Positions 57,549 to 64,000 of a DNA stretch of 64,000 nt are shown here, piece after piece. Numbering within the stretch: position 1 is the stretch's first letter; each line of letters starts with the position of its first letter. Where the stretch lies: positions 792,501 through 856,500 of the forward strand of contig LSRY02000030.1 of NCBI GenBank assembly GCA_001643675.2, in the 5' to 3' direction. The DNA is from Monocercomonoides exilis (Eukaryota > Preaxostyla > Oxymonadida > Polymastigidae). The notes beneath the pieces are model-generated. The model had not been told where the DNA came from. It did no database searches and was given only the letters and a program-made list of their open reading frames with translations. The position numbers and the translations under genes are program-made.

Positions 57549-59600
57549 AGGAACTTATCCACTCAAAGAAGACACTTTTCTTTTTTTCTGGATTTCTTCT
57601 TTTTAAGAATGGGTGCAATAATAAAAATTAATGAAAAATAGAATATTTTTCCTGTTCAATTGCAAAGCATGATATATTATTTAATTCATTTTGAAATATT
57701 TTGAATGAGCAAAATTTTCTTTGTTGTTTGATCATTTGAATAATACGAAATGATTGACTGAAAATATTGATGTTCTGATATTTTCATTAATACAAAGAGA
57801 GAAGCTGTAATACTCATTCATCTTGCCAGAATATTTGTTTATCAGTCTCTGAGCGTGTTGTTCATTTTTCAAGTGAAGTGAGAGTTGGAGAAGCATTATT
57901 CATTTTGGAATTCATTAATCTAAGGAACAGATGAGGTTTGTGCAGTGAAAGTTTTTTGAAGATATTTATCATGTCTTATTTTCTGGTATTTGTGTGATTT
58001 ATGCATTTGTAGTCAAATTGAGGCATTTGGGATTATAATTTCTTGATTGTTATTTGTTGAAGCGTTGGATGGCTGAAATGGAACACTCTCGTCCAATGAG
58101 ATGGAAGGTGTGGAATAGATTTATATTAGATGTTTCATTTGGTGTTTTATTTATTTGTTTGGTTTCTTTTGCGAACAGGACAGAAAATGATGCAACTTGA
58201 GAAAAAGGAAAGAGGCCAAAGGCTGAAATGACTGAAAATGGATGATTTTGAAAAGGACAAAGGCACTTAAGAAAAGAATGCAATTTGCAACGAATATCTG
58301 TTGAATGTTTGCTTTTCTCGAATATTTTCATGAAGAATCTCATTGTTTTGTATTTCTATTGTATTTTGGTTTGGAAATTTCACATCTGCTTGTATCTTCA
58401 TGTTCATATATGACAGGACGATGGAATTCATTTTACTCTATTTTTGGCAGATTTCTTTTTGAAGATGGTATTTTGAGGAAAAGACAGAAAGGCAGAGAAA
58501 AAACGAAGAACGAGGAAAAATTGAGGGATTGAAGAGATAATGTTGAGAAAGGAGAAATGAAGTGGAGGAAAGGTTGGCGACGAGGAAGAATCAAATTTAA
58601 GGATATTATTTTAAGGAACCGTCTGAAGAGGAGAAGAACAAATGGAAATGATGATGATGTTTTCACAAAGAAAAAGTGCAGCCACCAAAGTGGATTTATT
58701 GATTTCAGATTTCATGAACCAACATTCATCAACACCGCCTGAAAGAGGAAAGAAAATGGAACATACAGATGAATCATCATATTTACTGATGTGGCAGTTT
58801 TTTGAGGGAAAAGGATCGAAGAAGATTGTTTTGCTGTTGACGTGTTTATTCATCTTCTATCATAACCATTTCTTCAAAAAATGTGCCTTTAGCATCATCA
58901 GCCACTTAATTCTACATTCATCCTCAATTTCATCAACAGAGCAGGAAATGCCTCATATTCCTTGACTTTTTCTTCTAATATGTTACTGCAAAGCTGATAT
59001 TCGTTTATTTTATGGATAACTGGTGATTCCACCATTTTTCGTTCAACGTTTTATGAAGCTGCTGAACCGAATATAAATAACGGTAATTTACTAGCGATGA
59101 ATGAGCATAGTGAAAAAAAAAAGAAAAATACCTGTAATTGTTTTTTTTGGAACTATTCAACTTTATTTATTTTACGCATTTTTACTCAACTTTTTGAAAT
59201 TATGTTTTCTTTAAATCAGTGTTGTTTTGCAAGCTGAAAAACTTTTTTTTTTCGAATTTGAATTATTTTTGGTGAAATATGGAATCATCAACAAATCCAT
59301 ACGAACCTTATTCCTCTCTGAAATTTTTGGATGATAATTTTCTTTATTTTTTCAATAAATATTAAATTTGTTTCTAATAATGAATTTTTTAACAAAAATT
59401 TCAAAAATCAATTTTCTGTATTTTTTTGTTCCATTCTTCTCTAATAAATATTCTTTTTAACAATTTTTGAATTTTTCTGTAATTATTTGCATTGTTACGG
59501 TTGAAACATAATGATAAGGTTGGAGAAAAAGTTTGGAACAAATCACAGTTTTTTTCATAGTTGCAAAAATTTAACCTCAAATGTACATGTAAATAAATAA
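57549..59600. other. Spacer upstream of right receptor gene
   Basis: AT-rich with no strong gene. One frame at 58642-58965 (+, 107 residues, ATG start) contains a hydrophobic stretch KIVLLLTCLFIFYHNHFF and could be a small membrane protein, but nothing else supports it. The rest shows no coding pattern. Confidence 0.4.
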
Positions 59601-62190
59601 CGTGATTGTTCTAGGTCAATAAAGAAAAAGTCTCTTTCGCTCTTTCTCTCTCTTTTTCTTTCTCATCCTTTTTGTTCACCAATGAACATCCTTTCCATAT
59701 TTTTCCAATCATTCGGTACTCGCTTTCATTCCCACACAATATATACACCAACATGCAACATCCATACAGCTGATTGATGCAATCTTGAGACTTCTGTCTA
59801 GTGAAGCAATCTTCATCCAATGAACAGTCTTCCAAAGAAGAAGAAGAAGAAATTGATTATGACAAGAAACGAAGAAAACACAACAAAGAAGAAGTCCCAA
59901 ATTGGTAGAGATGAAACAGCCAGCGGAAAAGTTGAATGTTCAGAAGAGGAAGATCACTCAAGAACTGTTTCATCAACAGAAGAGAATGAAGTGAACTGCC
60001 TCATCTGCTGGAACATGCAGAACAGAACGTTGTCTGACAAAAGCAGCTGATATCATATGAAGAAAAAAGGGAACGAAGACAACCTGGTGGAAGATATAAA
60101 AGAAGCATCTTCAAATGAAGACGAGGAAAATGAGGTTTGAGCAGTTGAATAAGAATCACTGAAGCACAAATATCTTCTTTCCATTTCAAACAAAATGAAA
60201 ACCTTCTGATTATTCAGAGTTCATCTTCTTTTCATTGCATTCCTCTTCAATCATCCACTCCATTTGATGTCTTTCCATCAATCTCTCTCTTTTCACCTTC
60301 TTCTCTTCTTCTCTTCTCTTCTCTTCTCACTCAAACATAACCACATATCTCGCATTCTGAATGAACAATGTCACCATTCTTTCATTTGTCTGCCTTTTCT
60401 CTTTCAATCTTTCTCTTGTGCTGAAATATCCCTTTATATTCTGCCTCTGATCAGACAAAACAGAGACAAAAACGAAGGCAACGGAACAATCAGCGAAGAG
60501 TCGAGGTTCACAATCGAAGAATGAAGTACTTTCCTGTAAAGAAGAAGAAGAAGAAGAAAAAGGCAATGAAGAAGAACAAAAAGATGATGATGTGTTGTTG
60601 ATGTGGAATAGGAATAGAAATGTATTTTTTCTGAGCGTATTGTTGCTGTTTTGCTGACAGAGATGTGTGAATAAGTTTTGCTTATCTTTCTCTTTTTCAA
60701 TTCACTTTTTCTTTCTTCTTCATCTCTCTCATCTCTTCTCATCTTTTTCTTCTTTCTTCATCGAAATTCCCCGTGTCGGCTGATCTTCTTGAGCGTTTGC
60801 AGGAATGGTTAATACAAATGTTTTCTTCTTCTTTTCTCTCAAAGTTGATTTCGAAGAATTCTGTGTCTTCTCATTTGTATTTCTCAGTCTTTGCTGCTTT
60901 GAAAGGTGGAGAATGTTTCATGAAAGACACCTCATCCTTTCTTTCTCTCTTTCTTCTTCGTCCTCATCTGGAACAGCTTCAATTGCATGATTGACAAATA
61001 CTGCACTTTAAATCCTTTTTACGAAGCACCTTTTTCTCTGCCTTTCTCCCTCTCCCTTTTCACTCTATTTGTGCCTCATTTAATCTTCACTTTTTCTCTT
61101 CATCTTTCCCTCTTTCTTTTCCTCTTCATCATTCTGTTTTCTTCTTGCAAAGTTCTTCTTTCGTTGCCTTCGCTTCATTTCTTCTCTTTCTCTCTCTCTC
61201 TCTCTCCAAAAGCATGACTCTCTCCCCAGAATTGTTCGGTTCTCGCTCTCTCTTCTCTTTCTTCTTCTTCTCTTTCTTCTTCTTTTATTCTGCTTTTCTT
61301 GTTCATATCATTTTTCATTATGTTCCGGTTCATCTCCTCATCTCCTCATCTTCCCTCCTTCCCTTTTCGAAATCCTCCGATTTCAACTCCATTTCAAAGT
61401 TTCTAAAATTCTTTCAAACTTCATTTAATTCTGCGTATTTCTCCAGAATTGTGAATCTTGTTATAAAAGCATCAAAATGGCTGATTCTATCATGCAATCA
61501 ATGGAAATGACGAAGAGGAATGACAAATCACATGAGAAGTCGGATGCATTATGAATTCTTATGCTTTTAGAGTACATTCTGCTCTGACAGAAGCGACTGT
61601 TTCGTCAAACACTCTCAACAATTAAACCAATCAGATTGCCTTTCCTCTCTTTCAAGCTCATGTTAGGCATTGTCTGGTTATGTGGCATGCAAGGCAGATG
61701 GCAGAAGGTTATCATCGTTGAATGTGATGCAAAAAAGAATTGCTTCAAAACCTTGAATCTTTTGAAAAAGGATAAAAAGGCTTTTTTCCATGACATTCCC
61801 ATTCGTGGCCAATCTGTATTCATTCAAAGAACACTTTCAGAGAAAAATGAACAAAACAAAAAAAATCAAACCAACTTTTTGGTCTCGAAATATTTTCTCA
61901 CTTCTAATTGTTGGTAATCATCAGCCCAGCTGACTTTCTTGCTCTCCAAAATTGCCTCTTGCCACATAAAAAAAACAGACTACTGGATAATAAATTGCTG
62001 ATACAGAACATCATCGAGCATACAGAATCTTTTGTTAAACAGATAATGAAGTAAAGTGAAAGATTATATTCTCCAAATAATCAAGAAATCATCTCTTTTT
62101 CAAAGACTTATTCAACGCCAAGTCTTTGCTGATGGCATTCCAGCAGATTTCGTTCAAAATGTCAATGCGATTGTTATTGAGGCCTGCTGA
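59601..62190 (+). pseudogene. Relics of one or more decayed genes
   Basis: Short protein-like pieces appear in changing + strand frames: SSNEQSSKEEEEEIDYDKKR near 59810, WQKVIIVECDAKKNCFKTLN near 61705, LQNCLLPHKKNRLLDNKLLI near 61950, and LFQRLIQRQVFADGIPADFV near 62096. They are separated by stops and frame changes, and interspersed with T/C-rich microsatellite (60290-60330, 61180-61290). No family recognised; I read the segment as gene remains rather than an active gene. Confidence 0.35.
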
Positions 62191-62731
62191 GTGTCTCGCT
62201 CTGCTCGCTTCTTCCATTATTCAATCCCCAATTCCCTTTCCTTTTCCACAAAACAAACATTCTATAAAAAATCACTGAAAACAAGTCCTGCGCAAAAGAT
62301 ATGCCAAGTGCACTTCATTTCCATCGAAATGAACAAGGGGCGCAATTCAATCTTTTGGTTGTTCTCCTCGCTTTTTCTGCATCTTACTTGTGTTATTTTT
62401 CATTCAAAATATTGAAGCTGATGTCGCGTCATATGTTTTGTAATATATAACCAAGTTCAAATCTCATACAATTTTACCCATCAATTCACTTTTCGCAAGC
62501 AATCGATGCAAACATCCACTCGCTCCTTCATCTGCAAGCAAAATCCCTGTTCTTCTGCAGTGCAATAACTCACATGATTGCATCTGTGTCCGTGTGATCA
62601 AGCATCTCAGACATTCTCATATTGAAGAAAAACATCAAGCAAAAATCTTCACTTATATAATTATAGGTTGAAAACCCTTATTTATTTGCTCAAAAAGGAG
62701 AATATTTTTTTTCTCTGATTTGCTTGTTTTG
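62191..62731. other. Spacer
   Basis: No supported gene; AT-rich sequence leading to the next gene. Confidence 0.45.
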
Positions 62732-64000
62732 ATGCAAAAGTCATTGAAGGAAAAAGAGGTTTAGACTCCTGTGCTAATGTTCATTATATTTGTTAATTTT
62801 AATTCTTTTGATGCGAATTTTTAACAACAACTCTGAAAAACGAATTTATTTGTAATTTTTGATTCATTTTGTCATTACACAGTCGAATTCAAAAAGTCAA
62901 ATTTTACAAAGTTTGCAATATTTTTGTAAGAAATGAATGGTTGAATGAACAAATGATGTTTTTTAATTTATTTTATAATTTTCAATTTTTTTTCAGAGAA
63001 ACTCTCTCAACTGATGAATTCTACTGAATCCGAGCAGAAACAAACAATTATTGAAATAAATGAAATGATTGATGAAATGTATAAATTTGAATTATGTTCT
63101 ATTTTCAATGTTGAAATATTCAACAAAATTCATGAAATGATTGAAAAAAAGAAGTTTCCATTGGAGAATACAATTCTGTTATTGAAACATGTTGGATTTT
63201 GGAATGTGATGGAACATTTGCATATTTGTGGGTTTGTGGAATCTTCGTTGAGCAAAAGATTTGAGAAGATGATAATTGAAGAAGAAAAGAAAACAGAGGA
63301 AAAGAATGAAAAATTACTTGTTGACCTTTGCGAATGCTATCTTTTGCTTAAGGAATATCCTTCTCTGAAATATATATCAATTTGTTTGCCTTTCCTTCTT
63401 AAAGTTGCCTCGGAGAAAGAGGAAAACGAGGAGACTCAAAAAGAAGTGGAAATGGCTTTATTTGCATTAAGTAGCATCGAAGGATATTGTGTTTGAGCAT
63501 TTCAATTTTCTTTTGACATTTTTCAATTTTTTTCTAATTTTTTTCATAGGAAGTTAAAAGAGAATTGTATTTGAATGAAATCAAAGAGATCATTCAATAT
63601 CATCAAGAGCAACGCAATCTGACTCAACTTGCATATCAATCTGCTTGGATGTTTTTAATACACAGATTATGCCGCGATGAACACTTCGAAAGAGTTTTTG
63701 TGAACGAGCTTCATTTCTCAAGAGAGGCAAGAAGAGAATTGGAAGAGCTGGCAAAATGTGCGGATTGGAAGAGAGGGAAAGGAAATGAAGGAGAAAAAGA
63801 AGCAAAAGAAGAGCTTATTTTGATTGGATGGCTCCGAATATTGGGGCTTTGTCTTGTATTATTCCAATCGACGTCTGAAAAACATATTCTTATTGGAGGT
63901 ATTGTTCATGTATTTCGAGCAGCAAAGGACAATTATGGAGATATATACGAGAATTGCTTTAATTTGCTTGGGGAAACAACATATCAAGGAGCCATGAAAG
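62732..64000 (+). CDS. Helical protein of an expanded Monocercomonoides-type family, 5' part
   Basis: Proposed exons are 62732-62758 (27 bases), 62999-63490 and 63550 to the window edge; introns GTTTAG...AG and GTTTGA...TAG. The second and third exons join smoothly (SSIEGYC then EVKRELYLNEIKEIIQYH). Sequence such as EKLLVDLCECYLLLKEYPSL, ISICLPFLLKVASEKEENEE, TQKEVEMALFALSSIEG, NLTQLAYQSAWMFLIHRL and VNELHFSREARRELEELAKC is highly characteristic of a large paralogous family I associate with Monocercomonoides. It is an alpha-helical, HEAT/ARM-like protein of unknown function, sometimes attached to kinase domains. No signal peptide or membrane span. The tiny first exon (MQKSLKEKE) is a prediction; the alternative is a start at Met 63014. 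The gene continues past base 64000. Confidence 0.75.

Noticed and set aside
59611-59835. Minus-strand kinase-like piece (QLYGCCMLVYILCG)
   Set aside because: It faintly resembles a kinase F-helix region, but there are no supporting motifs before or after it, and the + strand pieces are equally protein-like.
1-64000. Reassigned genetic code (TAA/TAG = Gln) for the whole window
   Set aside because: NME7 stops at TAA at exactly the expected length, and all intact genes use CAA/CAG for Gln with no internal TAA/TAG. The idea is kept only as a test for the broken frames.

Overview
The window looks like nuclear DNA of an oxymonad flagellate, most probably a Monocercomonoides-type preaxostylan. Three things support this. 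Genes are split by many short GT-AG introns, often starting GTTTG. Two huge cell-surface proteins combine a signal peptide, Cys/Gly-rich beta-helix repeats of the 'xxxxPCxTIxxA' kind, one membrane span and a degenerate protein-kinase tail. A leucine-rich helical protein at the right edge belongs to a family I recall as greatly expanded in Monocercomonoides. The genetic code reads as standard in every intact gene. Species assignment rests on family recognition, not on a database search.

Left part (1-11.8 kb) is an ordinary gene-dense stretch, all on the + strand: the C-terminal part of an Arg/Ser-rich protein, a 974-residue MORN-repeat protein in five exons, a sucrose/SLC45-type sugar transporter in three exons, a small protein with a possible DUF2934-like segment, and NME7, the flagellar/centrosomal nucleoside-diphosphate-kinase-like protein, in nine exons. 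MORN and NME7 proteins fit a flagellate.

The middle (11.8-36.5 kb) is gene-poor. It holds AT-rich spacer, a perfect 482-bp-arm foldback element (16.25-17.32 kb), and decayed pieces of surface-protein, coiled-coil and Ser-rich genes. It has one apparently intact and remarkable gene at 26.27-29.61 kb: a 1045-residue protein joining a USP-type deubiquitinase domain to an RNase-H/DDE-like transposase domain. A 19-bp mariner-like inverted terminus occurs at 17.81 and 36.49 kb.

The right part is dominated by a giant palindrome: about 9.7-kb arms at roughly 37.22-46.90 and 47.17-56.87 kb around a 272-bp spacer. Each arm carries a copy of the same surface-receptor gene, converging tail to tail. The right copy (minus strand) is a single 3066-codon frame. 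The left copy is broken by two one-base homopolymer differences. The N-terminal 210-240 residues lie outside the arms and are unrelated or strongly diverged, while the rest is almost identical. This is the layout expected of a variable surface-antigen pair kept uniform by gene conversion, though an assembly artefact must be excluded.

Beyond 57.5 kb there is spacer with gene relics, then the start of the Monocercomonoides-family helical protein running off the right edge.
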